64,000 nt of DNA from Bipolaris cookei (taxonomy: Eukaryota > Ascomycota > Dothideomycetes > Pleosporales > Pleosporaceae): positions 62,001 to 126,000 of the forward strand of contig NRSV01000071.1 in assembly GCA_002286855.1 (NCBI GenBank). Reading direction: 5' to 3'. Made by a program: the position numbers and the translations under genes. The notes under the pieces were generated by a model. That model worked only from the letters and a program-made list of their open reading frames with translations. It did not search any database and was not told the DNA's origin. Positions 25,016 through 35,969 of this stretch are shown here, in pieces. The stretch's first letter is position 1. Every line of letters starts with the position of its first letter.

Positions 25016-27168
25016 CTAAACACTGCTGACCTTAAGACCATTTACGCCGTTTGTGATACCATCAGTCTGGGGGCCGTTCTGGTAATCGCGTGTAATCTCT
25101 TCCAGCATACCCGCACTGGCCGCCACGAAGCCCAGGTAGGGCCTGCTTGGATCCAGGACACGGGAAAGGTACTCTGGGTGAAACTGGACACCGACGAACC
25201 AAGGGTGGTCCTTGATCTCGATGACCTCCATACGGACGCCAGCTTCGTCCTTGCCAACAAAACTCAGGCCGCCCTTCTCAAGGGTGTCGATGTAATCCGG
25301 GTTGACTTCATAGCGGTGACGATGTCGTTCGAGAATCTCGCTCTTACCAGCATATAGAGCGCGGAGACGAGACCACTCACTGCCAGGCTGGAATAATGTT
25401 GGGCGAAGACCCAGACGCATGGATGCACCCATGGTGGTCTTATCAACCTCTGGCATGAACATGATGAGCTTATTCTTAGCTTCGCCGTTGAACTCCTCCG
25501 AGGTGGCATCCTTGATGCCACAGACATTGCGGGCATACTCAATGACGGCGATCTGCATACCAAGGCAGACACCGAGGTAAGGCTTTTTGTTCTCGCGCGC
25601 CCAAGTGGCTGCTGCAATCATACCCTCGGTGGCACGCTGACCAAAGCCTCCAGGGACAAGAATACCTGAGGCTTTGACAACCTCGTGCCATGCGTTGTGA
25701 AACTTGGCGGGGTCTGATTGTTGACATTTTGGCTCCAAATGATCCGAGTCAACCCACCGAATATCGAGCTTCTTCCTGCACCGCATCGTGGCGTGTTCCA
25801 ACGCCTTGATGACGGAAAGATATGAGTCTTGAAGCTCAACATACTTTCCAACCAAGGCAATGGTTACAGGGTCGTGATATCGCGTGTCATGACCGGTAAG
25901 CGACTGCCATTGTGCCCAGGTGTGGTTGCCCTTTTGCAACATCTGAGGAGATATGTTGGTTTGTTCAAGGGCAAGGAATTGGCGAACCATGGGAATCAGT
26001 TTTTGCTGCTCGAGGAGCATGGGAACTTGGTAGATGGATGGCATGTCCCTGACAACAAGGACCTGCTCGTTTTCAACCTGGCAGAAATGGGCAATTTTTT
26101 CCACAGCGGAGGCATCGAGTTCGCGTTCGCAACGGCAGGCAATCTGGATTTGTTAGGCATATATACACAGAGGATGTACTTTTGAAGACTCAGACACATA
26201 CCAAATCTGGAATCAGGCCATTACTCCTCACTGCCTTGATTGCCTGTTGCGTAGGCTTCGTCTTTTGCTCTCCGTGAATAACAGGCACGTACGAGACGTG
26301 GATCTGCATGAAGTTGTTCTTGCCCGCGCGTCTCCTCAGCTGGCTCATAGCCTCGACAAAGGGCATGCTCTCAATATCACCAACAGTACCACCCAGTTCA
26401 ATTATGCAGACATCAGGCTCCTCCCCGGAGTCATCGACGGGAATGCGCGCGACCCTCTGGATCCATTCTTGAATGGCATCCGTGATATGGGGGACGACTT
26501 GTACGGTTTTACCCAGATAGTCGCCTTTGCGCTCGCGCTCAATGACGTGCTGGTAAATCTTGCCAGTGGTGATATTGTTATCGCGTGTTAGGGTAATATT
26601 CAAGTAGCGTTCGTAATTGCCGAGATCGAGATCGACTTCACCGCCGTCGGAGAGGACAAAGACTTCACCATGCCTGTTTTTTGTTTAGTCATTGGTATAG
26701 AATCGCCCACAATGAGTCGTACTCCTTAGGATTCATGGTCCCTGCATCGACGTTGAGATATGGGTCGACCTTGATCGACGAGACGTGCTGAGACGTCAGT
26801 ACGCTTTGCAAACGTGCTGGTCCGCTATACTTATCTTGAGACCAATAGTTTTGAGTAATAGGCCCGTCGACGATGCTATTACACGTTAATTAGCCTATGT
26901 TTACTGGTGTGTGTGCCTAATGACGCAGGTTCTCTAAAGAGCCTTTGCGCAGCATTTCAGAAGCCCATGTCTTGGGGAAGACTGAACCGCTTCTTCAAGA
27001 GTCATACAGTTCCTGAGAATTTGCTGCCATGCTCGTGGCACATTTTTGAGCAGAGCTTACCTATGATACCCTATTTTTACGCATTAGTGGTGATCAAAGG
27101 AGCGGCAACCTGCAGCTTACCTTCCCCACGCCGCTGATGACGCCGCCAGACACGAGCACGTATTTCAT
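25016..27168 (-). CDS. ura7: CTP synthase
   Basis: Makes CTP from UTP, ATP and glutamine, the last step of pyrimidine nucleotide synthesis; cytosolic and filament-forming in fungi. The 587 residues fit the family. Exons are 27168-27121, 27070-27061 (10 nt), 26875-26835, 26787-26723, 26673-26202 and 26143-25016. The synthetase domain begins [16 protein letters not shown] and continues [36 protein letters not shown] and [16 protein letters not shown]. The glutaminase domain has the nucleophile Cys in [19 protein letters not shown] and the His-Glu pair in [12 protein letters not shown]. Two structural oddities are needed to keep the conserved frame: the 10-nt microexon, and an intron (26788-26834) that begins AT instead of GT. 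The start is fixed by the invariant N-terminus. Confidence 0.95.
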
Positions 27169-27751
27169 GATTGCTGCTTTCAGTGCCTTAATTGCTTGTG
27201 GGGAAGGGGAAGGAAGAAAAGAAAGTCGAGATTTCACGCCCGTGAAACCTGAAAAGAAAATCGGGCGCATGGGCCCTTTGTTAGTGGGGCCGATGCTTAT
27301 AGCATGGTTCCCCCTCCTTTCTTTCTTTGTGCGCGCCACACTTGAGCCCTAACTACAACACCGTACTTTCCGTTGGCTTGCACAATGATATTTATGCGTC
27401 TTGGAAACAAAGCCTCTATCGACTGCGAATAAGGTGCTATGGAATGGTATCGTGCTCCCTCATCGCTGGAATTCCCAAATGCAAGTAAAAGGAAAAAAAA
27501 AGGTTCGCCGTATCGACGCCGTCCAGGTTTCACCCTCCGCCCTTCTTATCCTGCACAAGCCACCCAACCGTTGAATTCAGAATCAAAACTGTCAGTGAGA
27601 AATGCAGTCATTTCGTGACGTCGTCAAGATGCAAAACAGCATCTGCGAAAAATGCTTCAGATATCCCCTGATGACCCTGTCTGCGCCGCCCGATATAAAA
27701 GAAGATTATGCGGAAAGCCAGTAATTCAAAAAACAGCATAGGTAATGGTCG
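27169..27751. other. Intergenic between CTP synthase and velC
   Basis: About 580 bases: the promoter of CTP synthase and the 3' flank of velC. No coding signal. Confidence 0.5.
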
Positions 27752-29227
27752 TTACTCCCTACGCCGCCTCTTGAGCTCCTCTTCTTCTGCGTTGTCGTGC
27801 TCTTGACTCGCAGTAAGTCGCTTACGTGCAAGCGCCTTCTCGTTTCCCTTTTTAACTTGAATGTTACAGCCTTGTAGCTTTAATGCCCTGGTCAGAGCGC
27901 TGCTCGGTCGCATACCGGGAAAATCTTTGGCTGTATAGACGGTAAAGACGTCACTCAAGACTTCGGTCAGGATTGGCGAGAAGCCTCCTACGTGCAAGTT
28001 CATGGGATCAATGCGCATAAGCACAAACCGAAGTCGGTATTTGCCATGGGTGCGGCATGAAAGATCTGGGAAGCAAAAGAAACAGCCCTCGACATCGTGC
28101 TCGTCTTTTGCCACGGATGGCGAGGCTACGAGCTGGCCCATTAATCGCCGTGTCGTTCGTCGGTCTGGCTGTATGAGTGCTGTTTCTTCGTTGGTGCCTT
28201 CTGCATTCCAAAGCGTGCAGTGGACTACGTTGAGAGAGTAGCGTAGCTCTTCTTGTTCAGCAGCACCAGTTTTCGGATCCGTCACTAAGAGCTGGATGAT
28301 GGGTGGAGGGTCAATGACTCTTCGGTCGCGTTCGCCGAATCCGCACGCCCGTGCGGCAATGGGCTGTTGCCGGACACGGAGCTCATAGTTGAGGTTTCTG
28401 CGATTGGTGAGTTGAGCGTCACTTTGGTCTCCGCGTAAGAGGAGTACTTACAGTTGTTCGTTATACACGGGTTGTGGTATGGATCCAGGTAATGGGACAG
28501 GGCGCACTTGTTTTGGGGGTGGAGGAGCAACGGTTGAAGGCTCTGAATATGCAACTGGGGCCAAAGGTCCACCAATGGAGCCTCGTTGGGATCGCGCATG
28601 TTGCTGGGAGCCAACAGATCCGCGGTATGGAGTGCTACTTGATGCATAGCTCGGTGTATATGCAGGTGAGGGGAGCGGAGGATAAGACCTTTGGTGCGAT
28701 GGTTCTACTGGCGAAGTAAGAGACGAATACCCCCCTTGCTCGGGGTGCGGTGGATGGCGCTGAAAAGAACGGTGCTCCTCGTAGGAATACCGCTGTTCAG
28801 CTAGTCTTCGAGGGCCTCTGCCGTCATATTCTGAATGTGGCGAGATTGGAGGGCCGTATTGCCGAGGAGAGTATGGCGGATCGGACCTGGGTGGGGTGTA
28901 TGGATTGGAGGGCTGCAACAGCTTGTCAACGGGCGCAGCTGTTGGTCTATGTGTCGCGGGCAGCTGTGGATGGTAGTCATTGCGAGGAGGCAGTCCAGAG
29001 TGGATCGAAGGTAGCTGGTTGATGGGTGAGCGGAAGTGGTGATCCGGCCGGTGTGGTACAGCATCTGGCGGAATTTCCAGTGGGGGTAGGCGGCGATGGG
29101 AATAGTCGAGAAAGCCTGGAGGGGAGAAGACGGGAGGCTTCTGCGTCTCAGTCATGGCTGGAGGAGGTTGAGGAGCGGATGGTAGAGGGAGCGACGGGGG
29201 TGGAGGAAGAGGAGGTGGTTGGGACAT
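27752..29227 (-). CDS. velC: Velvet-domain developmental regulator, VelC type
   Basis: Velvet proteins are NF-kB-like DNA-binding regulators that couple development and secondary metabolism. Exons are 29227-28452 and 28397-27752, 473 residues. Residues 1-258 are Pro/Ser/Tyr-rich and disordered, opening MSQPPPLPPPPSLPLP. The velvet domain follows: YELRVRQQPIAARACGFG, ERDRRVIDPPPIIQLLVTDP, VVHCTLWNAEG, RLMGQLVASPSVAKDEH, GCFFCFPDLSCRTHGKYRLRF, SDVFTVYTAKDFPGMRPSS and LQGCNIQVKKGNEK. The C-terminus is basic and acidic (EEEELKRRRRE). The GFGERDRRVIDPPPI block and the domain at the C-terminal end of the protein favour VelC over VeA, VelB or VosA. A closer match to another velvet member cannot be excluded without alignment. 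An in-frame ATG at 29266 would add 13 residues. Confidence 0.9.
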
Positions 29228-29869
29228 GCGTGTGTTATTATTTGCCCGAACCAGGACACGATGCATGCAGCCGCATTTGGATCACGTTTGTGTTCAGTTT
29301 GGAGGCTCTTTTCAGACTGGGAGCGTCCGGGCGTGGTGCAGAGTTGGACAGGACGTTAGGAATGCAGCACTGCCTCTAGTGTGGCGGCATGAGTGGTTTA
29401 TAGTTGAAGAGCCCCTTGTAGGCGACCCTGTACGTATCTGGATCGCCAGCAGCCAGATCGCCGCCGGGCTGCTTGAATTCAGTAATGGCGACGTTAAGGT
29501 GGAGAGGCGCTCAGACGCATTAAAACAACGGCCGCCCGGGAAGAGGACAGGATGCAGACCGGGGCGGACCCGCATGCACCCTGTTCACTGGCAAGCCTCA
29601 CGCCAACCGTCAAGCGTAGCCGGCTCGGAGCATAAATTTCGACCAGGACAGTGATAAGTGCAGCAGAGGACGCTGCGTGATGTGTGGATCCGAGCTTGGC
29701 GGACGGCTAGTTCGTGGACCCCCAGATTCTGACGTGTGGGCTGCGGCGAGGCCATGTAAACGACTACGGCATACGGGACTGCGAGCGTCGGGCGGCGGAG
29801 TAGTAGTATGTAGAGTAGTTGTGCAGACAGTGGTGTGATGTCGTTGATTCATTCACTTGATGGATTATT

Positions 29870-30030
29870 TCATTCAGCCATCCATTCATCCAGTAGTGGC
29901 ATCGTGTCTGTTCGATGATTCATTTATTCGCCCATCCATCTACCCACCCCCGCCAGCTACCCAGCTACCCAGCTACCCAACTACCCAACTACCCACCCAT
30001 CCGCCCACCCGCCCATCCACCCACCCATTG
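29870..30030. repeat. Degenerate ACCC/CATC-type minisatellite
   Basis: Repeated CTACCCAG, CTACCCAA and CCATCCGCCCA-like units form an imperfect short tandem array in the velC upstream region. Confidence 0.8.
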
Positions 30031-30920
30031 ATTCAATTATTTGCATCGGATCTATGATAATGCTGGACTAGCTGACGCATGTGGTCTCTGGGTAAGCATC
30101 CACAGACTCTCCCTCTATCTGGACCACATGCAGCACTGAGTTTTGGGAAGCATACCTAGGACTAGACAGAAGCTCTCTTTTGGTCTCTGCGCGCCTCTTC
30201 CTCTCTCTATTTCTTGCGGCCAGCTGGCAGGTGTTTTCGTGGGGCGGCTGGGACTATCGAGAGACAAACAATGGCGAGCGGGTTTCGCAGGCCAGCTTGA
30301 TTTCGAATCATAGCGGGCCAGGGTGTCGCACGCTGTAACGCGGCGGGCAGCCAATATGGAGTAACATGCCAGATATTACATAGCTCCAAGGACTGGGAGG
30401 AGGGGGGATGCGGCAAGAGGGAGCGGAGGTAGCATTGCGAAGCGGGTATGTGCCTAGACCACCTGCAACGCTGTTGCAAGGGTGTGTGGACGGCTCGAAT
30501 CGAACAGCTTAGTGCTCTCGGCTTGAGGCCGTGAAGAGCTTCATCTGCCAGAGGGCACGGGGGGGGAGATCCAATGGCACGCCGGCGGGTTGCGGCTAAA
30601 AGCGATCTGCCCTGCGACGTCTTTCCTGTCTGTCTCCCCGCTGCTCGGTGGAGACTTTTTTGCTGGGTCTGCTGCCACGGACGCTGCGTGAATGATGAGC
30701 CATAGTGGCGACCAGGGTCAGCAACGGGTCTGCCCAATTCCGGGATTTTGGGAGAGTGCGCGATGCAGAGGCGCAACTTTGTGCTCGACAGACCGAGACA
30801 TACATGAGCCCGTCTCACGCGAATCACGCCGCCGCCCGCTTGGAGAGGGGGAGATGGAGAGATTGAGATGGTGCCATGGGGGGTGTGGGCTTGCGGCAGT
30901 TGTGTCCTTTGGCCGTTAAT

Positions 30921-30961
30921 TGTCACCGTCACCGTCACCGTCACCATCACCGTCGCCGTCA
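30921..30961. repeat. CACCGT hexamer array
   Basis: About seven near-perfect CACCGT units (variants CACCAT and CGCCGT). Confidence 0.9.
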
Positions 30962-31489
30962 CCTGTCCAACGATGTCTGCGTCAATAGTGGGTGACGAGT
31001 ATACGTCTACCTACATGCACCTGATTCTGGAGCCCTGCCATAGGCCCTGTCCCTTATGTTGCACTGCAACCCTGGCAAATGCCGCCTTTTGCGGGCGCCC
31101 GAGCGCAAGCACCTCCCTACAGTCGTATCATGGAGCCGGCAGAGCCCCTAATAGTCGACGCGTAGGTATTGCTGGCGAGCACCCATCCAGCGTACCTGCG
31201 CTCACCCTGGCCTAGCCAAGTCTGTGCTGTGCGACGTTGGGCGGGCGCATTGCTGCTTTCACTCGCTGCTCCTTGGCCTGTCTGCCCTGCGCGCTTCATG
31301 GGCCTCGCTTCGCGCCCTCCATTTAACTAAAACATGGGTGGTTGGGTGCGTGATTGATTGCTGGATTACTGGATTGGATGGATGGATTAATTGAGCAAGT
31401 GACTGATTGAGGGAATGACTGGACTGGTTGCCAGCCTGAGAGAAAGAGAGACAGATCTGCCGTGCTAGGCCCTTTACGCGAGCTCCTTC

Positions 31490-31790
31490 CCTCGCTGCCA
31501 TCCCACCCACTCACTTACTCCCCATTCGCAAATCCTTTTCTACTCTACTCTACTTACTGTGTATCCACTATTACTACTATTCCACCACTGGCCATTCACC
31601 ATCTCCCCTATACCATCCATCATCCCTATCCCTATCCCATCTCCATCTCCATCACGCACCGCCTCCCCTCTTACTCTTTCTCCGTTAGCCTTATCTCATC
31701 TCATCTCGCCTCGCCTCACCTCGCCCGTCTGCCCATCTGCCCATCTCCCTCTCCCTCCCCCAAAGTCATCGCCGCCCCATTGCATGAATC
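31490..31790 (+). promoter_or_regulatory. CT-rich leader upstream of the Bin3-like gene
   Basis: About 300 bases are strongly pyrimidine-biased on the plus strand (runs such as CCCTATCCCATCTCCATCTC and CTCATCTCATCTCGCCTCG), ending about 100 bases before the ATG. CT-rich tracts of this kind are common at fungal core promoters. The start site itself is not visible. Confidence 0.4.
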
Positions 31791-31889
31791 ACGTCGCCAC
31801 TCGCCCGCAACAGGCCGCCCCCAAGAACAAGCGCCCCCGTCGCGATCGACATCCCCGCTAAACAAGCACCCTGGCTCGACTCTGCCGCC

Positions 31890-32872
31890 ATGGCTACCAG
31901 GTTTGGCAACTACCACGGTGCGTGCCACTAAACTTTGCCCTGAACGGTTCCTTGTCTCCTCCTGCCTTTACTCGAACCGGCCGGCCGCTCGGCACAGGTT
32001 GCCTCGACTAGCCGTTGCTGACTCCACGCGCAGATTATAGTGGCGTCTCCAAACAACCTGCCTCTGCCACTCATGTTGTCGACCCACGACTGCAAATCCT
32101 GGATACGTTGATCCCGGCCATTTTCACCGCCAAGCACTGTTTGGATGTGGGTGCAAACGCAGGCAGCGTCAGTGTTCAACTCGGTAAGTGGCTGCCAAGG
32201 ATACCCCTGCTCTTCTCCTCGAACCGACTATGAACAACCATGTGCTTGATATTGATCAAACTTGCAGCCTTTGACTTTGACGCAGCCTCCGTGACCGGTG
32301 TCGATATAGATCCCAGCCTAGTTGGCCAGGCCGAGAAGCTTTACGCTCTGCGCGCCTCCCGCCGTCGGCCCCCTACCGCTAGTTCGCCGCCCGTTGTCGA
32401 CTACTTTCCCCTCTCGGCCCTGCTCACCCATGGCTATCGCATAGAGCCCCAAGGCAAGGCTGCACTCAACCCATCGCCTTGGTTGGCTAACATGCCGAGC
32501 GTCAACTTCGTCGCTGCGGATTGGGCCCTGCCCACCGGCCAGCACGTCCAAAACACTTATGATGTGATCCTAGCTTTATCCGTCATCAAATGGATCCATC
32601 TCGAGCATGGCGACCAAGGCCTGGTCGCCTTCTTCGCCAAATGCAGCAACTCGCTTGCACCACGCGGATATCTTGTTATCGAGCTCCAGCCGTGGGATTC
32701 GTATCTCAAGGCCGTTCGCCCCAATCACGCTCCACACTTTCAACAATCCTTGAACAACTTAAGGTACCGTCCAGAAGAATCGTTTGACAAACTCCTCCGC
32801 GATCAAGGCCTACACCTTTGCGCTTCATCAAATGCCCTGCCTCGGCGCATCAATGTTTACCAAAAAGCGTGA
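31890..32872 (+). CDS. Bin3/MePCE-type RNA methyltransferase
   Basis: A SAM-dependent methyltransferase of the Bin3 family. The animal enzyme caps the gamma-phosphate of 7SK RNA, and the fission-yeast member Bmc1 associates with telomerase RNA and U6 (established knowledge). Exons are 31890-31917, 32034-32183 and 32268-32872, 260 residues. Motif I is HCLDVGANAGSVSVQL, followed by VTGVDIDPSLVGQAEKLY for the acidic ribose contact. The Bin3-specific blocks are YDVILALSVIKWIHLEHGD and LVIELQPWDSYLKAV. A C-terminal region (FQQSLNNLRYRPEESFDKLL) belongs to the Bin3 fold. The start is fixed by MATRFGNYHDYSGVSK. No introns lie in the catalytic exon. The RNA substrate cannot be read from sequence. Confidence 0.88.
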
Positions 32873-35800
32873 CGATATTATTCACTGATAAATTTGAGAT
32901 ATCCGCCCTCTCAATGTGGCCCTATAACGCTACCGGACGTTTTGGTATTACCCAAACATCCATTACTATTAGAATAACTATCGGTAGGGATCTCAAGACC
33001 AGCTGCATGTTGTTTCACACTGCCCGGGCAAATAAACTCTAGTGGTCGTAGTTTGCCATGATTTTTTTTCCAGAAGACGATCTGACCGGACTACTCGACC
33101 TCTTTATTCCTTGATTTGCTCCTAGGCACTGTGGCGCACGCATTTCCGCAAATGGTTATTTCCGTTTTACGAATCATGGGGAATTTCGTGTGTGGGTTGA
33201 GGATCTCGACTGGCTCGTATCCAAGATCCTCATTGATAAAACTCTGCCCCACAGTTCACGATTTGTGTCCCGGTCTATCCCCTGTCTGCCGATCTTTCTC
33301 CTCACTAATCCAGGTTCTTCAAACTCAACCATCGTACGATCATCAGCACCATGTGAGTAAAGATCGACCCACGAGTAGAAATTGCACCAGCTTTTTTGCC
33401 ATGTTGCTGGCATCATTACAGGTTTTGAATTATCATAGTTGGGTGTTGACTGCGACTGCAACTATTGAAGGTCTGATGTTTGATTGGCCACGCCGTAGAT
33501 GAGGAAGTAGCTACTACACATCATGTCGCGATTTGGCGCTAGCAGTTGTCACAAGGTCACCGTGCAAGAGCTAGCGATAGCGGTCTCTCGGAGGTTTTGA
33601 CATGCGTCAAATAGTATGTATATCCCTACTCATCGAACCACTTGTAGTAGGATCATAGGATGCACTAGGCAAAAGTTCAAACTTTGCGCCATTTCGGTCA
33701 AGTTTGAATCCGAGCGTGGTTTTGATGCTACCCAATATACTTAGCCTCACCGACACCCAGGTTGTCTTCTGCAATGTCAATTAAATTATGGTTTTGTGAC
33801 GTGGTCGGAAATGAGCCGGCAAGATAGTAGTCTGTCTAGCATTTGGGCGAGGGAGCAGCTGGTAATTACCGTGTCATGACAGTCAGGTGCACGTGGAGGT
33901 CCCAGATTGTTCAGAGGAAACAGCACGTGGTTTGCAGGAAAAAACCCTTTGTGGACTATCAAGCATCGGTTATATTGGTGGATAGTAAGTAGGAGCAGCA
34001 CTTGGATGTGGAGTAACGTTTGGGCAATCAGTGAATCAGTGCGGATCTGCCTGTAGTCATGAATAGTAGAGTATTTGTCAAGAGTGCAATATCAAACATG
34101 TGACTGTGCCAGTTACGTGGTCTCATTTCATTCCGCATCAAAACGGGTCCGAGAAGATGTCGCTTTCACATTGGGGCCTGCAGCCTTTTTCTTTTTTTTT
34201 GGATGAGAGATGGGCGCTGTAATGGATATTTCGTCGTGTAGCCGAGACGAATGATTGCCCGCCAGAAGCCACGCAAGATACAGGAGTGACGTACATATAT
34301 ACATATGTGTTGTCTCATTTTCCAAGTTGTCATTCTATTGATGACAATCCATGTCTTGGCTTCATGGTACGACAGCCGGAACGATGTGCAGAAGCTACAT
34401 GGCATATCACAACCAGCGCATGCTACCGGTAGAACAGAGGCTTGCCTTCTGCCCCCGAGTGTGGTACTGAGGGTGAACAACACAACTGGACTGATACCGA
34501 GTACATAGGCTGGATACAGTGCTGCCAATCATGATGAATGCCCTCTAGCAGAGAAACGGGGCGCTGAATCAAACATGAACAACACACCATCGGATGGCTG
34601 CATGGTGGAAGACACGTGCAGGAGTTTGGGCGACTGGTACAGGCCATGCTGCCCAATACAGCGGGCAATACAGGAGGGCGTAAGGTGGCTTTTGATTGAT
34701 AACAAATGCATTGCACTACACGCATCGCCAGATTTGCAGGGCGGCGGTGGCATGCCGGAAGCGTAGCCACGAGCGGCAGCCGTCTTCGGCGCGAGCCTCT
34801 CGATTACGTATGTATGCGGGGGAGGGGAAAAAAGCCCAATGATACCGAGCGCCTACGGGCTTGCAAGGGCATATGCAAAACATATCTCTTCTGCTGTGAA
34901 ACCTTGCAACACACACGTCCGTCCTTGCCACCAAATCTTGCATTGAGCCTCGCCCGAAAACACGAATCTCCCAAACCCCAGCCAGTGCTGGAATCAGCAA
35001 CGGCTGCCCGCAGCTGAGAAGAAGAAGAAGAAGAAGAAGAAGAAGAAGAAGAAGAAGAAAAGAAAAAAGCATCACACCGTTTAACCGCGTTTGCCCCCCT
35101 CCCAAGCAACGTCCTCAGGCGCGAGAGATGAAAGAAAATTTTCGACGCTTTCTTGTCGGCGCAGCAGCGGGGCTGAGAAATATCGCCTCTACTAGGCCGC
35201 CTCACCTCTGCGCTCCAGCTGGGCCCATGTTCCTTGAGCAGTTGCTCGTCTCGCCCTTCTCCTACCAGACTCATTCGCTGGGACCGACGCAACAATGACT
35301 CCTGGGACTGGCTGACGCCCACGTCGCGTAGTGCAATGACAATGACGCGTAGCTGCTGGACCATCTGCGGTGGCAAGCCGTCTCAGCTTGGATGACCATC
35401 AGCTACCTGGCGACTAGACCAAGCCAAGCACTACCAGACAGAGCATCTACTATATAAACTCTGGTCCACTCCTCTCTGCGTGTCCACGTAGCAGGTCCAA
35501 GTTCCAAAAGAGCATGCCAGACAAGTCGTCCAGACAAAGGTGAGCAAGCACATTGAAAAGCCGAATGCGTCGTTGACACGCGTGGGATGTGCGCAGCCAT
35601 AGGTGCTGAGGCGCAAACGAACGGGCGTCGTATAAGGGGCGCGCTTATGACATGGAACGGTTTCGTGCTGACCGTGCGATAGGCTTCCTTGACGGCTTTC
35701 CGCGCGGGCGCCTCTCACGATCCCTCTTGCAGATCTCTGGTCCATTTGACATGCTTGCCCAAGCCAAACATAAGCCGGACCCTTGCTTTTGCCAAAGCGA

Positions 35801-35969
35801 ATGACCTTTCGAGCTTGGTCACACAGAGCTAGACAACACTCAACCACTACTACTCGGCAACCCACCGGAACTGCCCACGTCTACTACCGATCCATAGCCC
35901 TTGATCGCGATATATACGCCATCCCATCCCAGGCCCGCCAGACGGCCAAACCTGCAAACCACCGAGACG
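32873..35969. other. 3.1 kb intergenic without recognised gene
   Basis: AT-richer between 33.5 and 34.3 kb. It contains a (GAA)n tract at 35017-35060. The largest open frames (128-190 codons) overlap antisense to each other, and the longest runs through the GAA tract as poly-Ser. No RNA gene or transposon terminus was recognised. Confidence 0.45.
35017..35060. repeat. (GAA)n trinucleotide tract
   Basis: About fourteen GAA units, the second such tract in the window. Confidence 0.95.

Larger units (their letters stand above)
29228..31889. other. 2.7 kb divergent intergenic, velC / Bin3-like
   Basis: A long divergent promoter region. It contains two degenerate tetranucleotide-type repeat blocks (about 29850-30030 and 31330-31420) and a CACCGT hexamer array at 30921-30961. 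Near the Bin3-like start it has a pyrimidine-rich leader. An open frame of 251 codons on the minus strand (30207-30962) starts within the hexamer array and is Ser/Pro/Arg low complexity; I do not accept it as a gene. Confidence 0.5.

Noticed and set aside
25016..27168. A metabolic gene cluster around CTP synthase, velC and erg1
   Set aside because: These are dispersed housekeeping/regulatory genes on mixed strands with large gaps; no biosynthetic core enzyme is present.
30207..30962. 251-codon minus-strand open frame
   Set aside because: It starts inside the CACCGT hexamer array (Val-Thr repeats) and is Arg/Ser/Pro low complexity with no domain; repeat-driven open frame.
34804..35376. 190-codon minus-strand open frame with poly-Ser
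   Set aside because: The Ser run is the GAA tract read in antisense; flanks show no recognisable protein.
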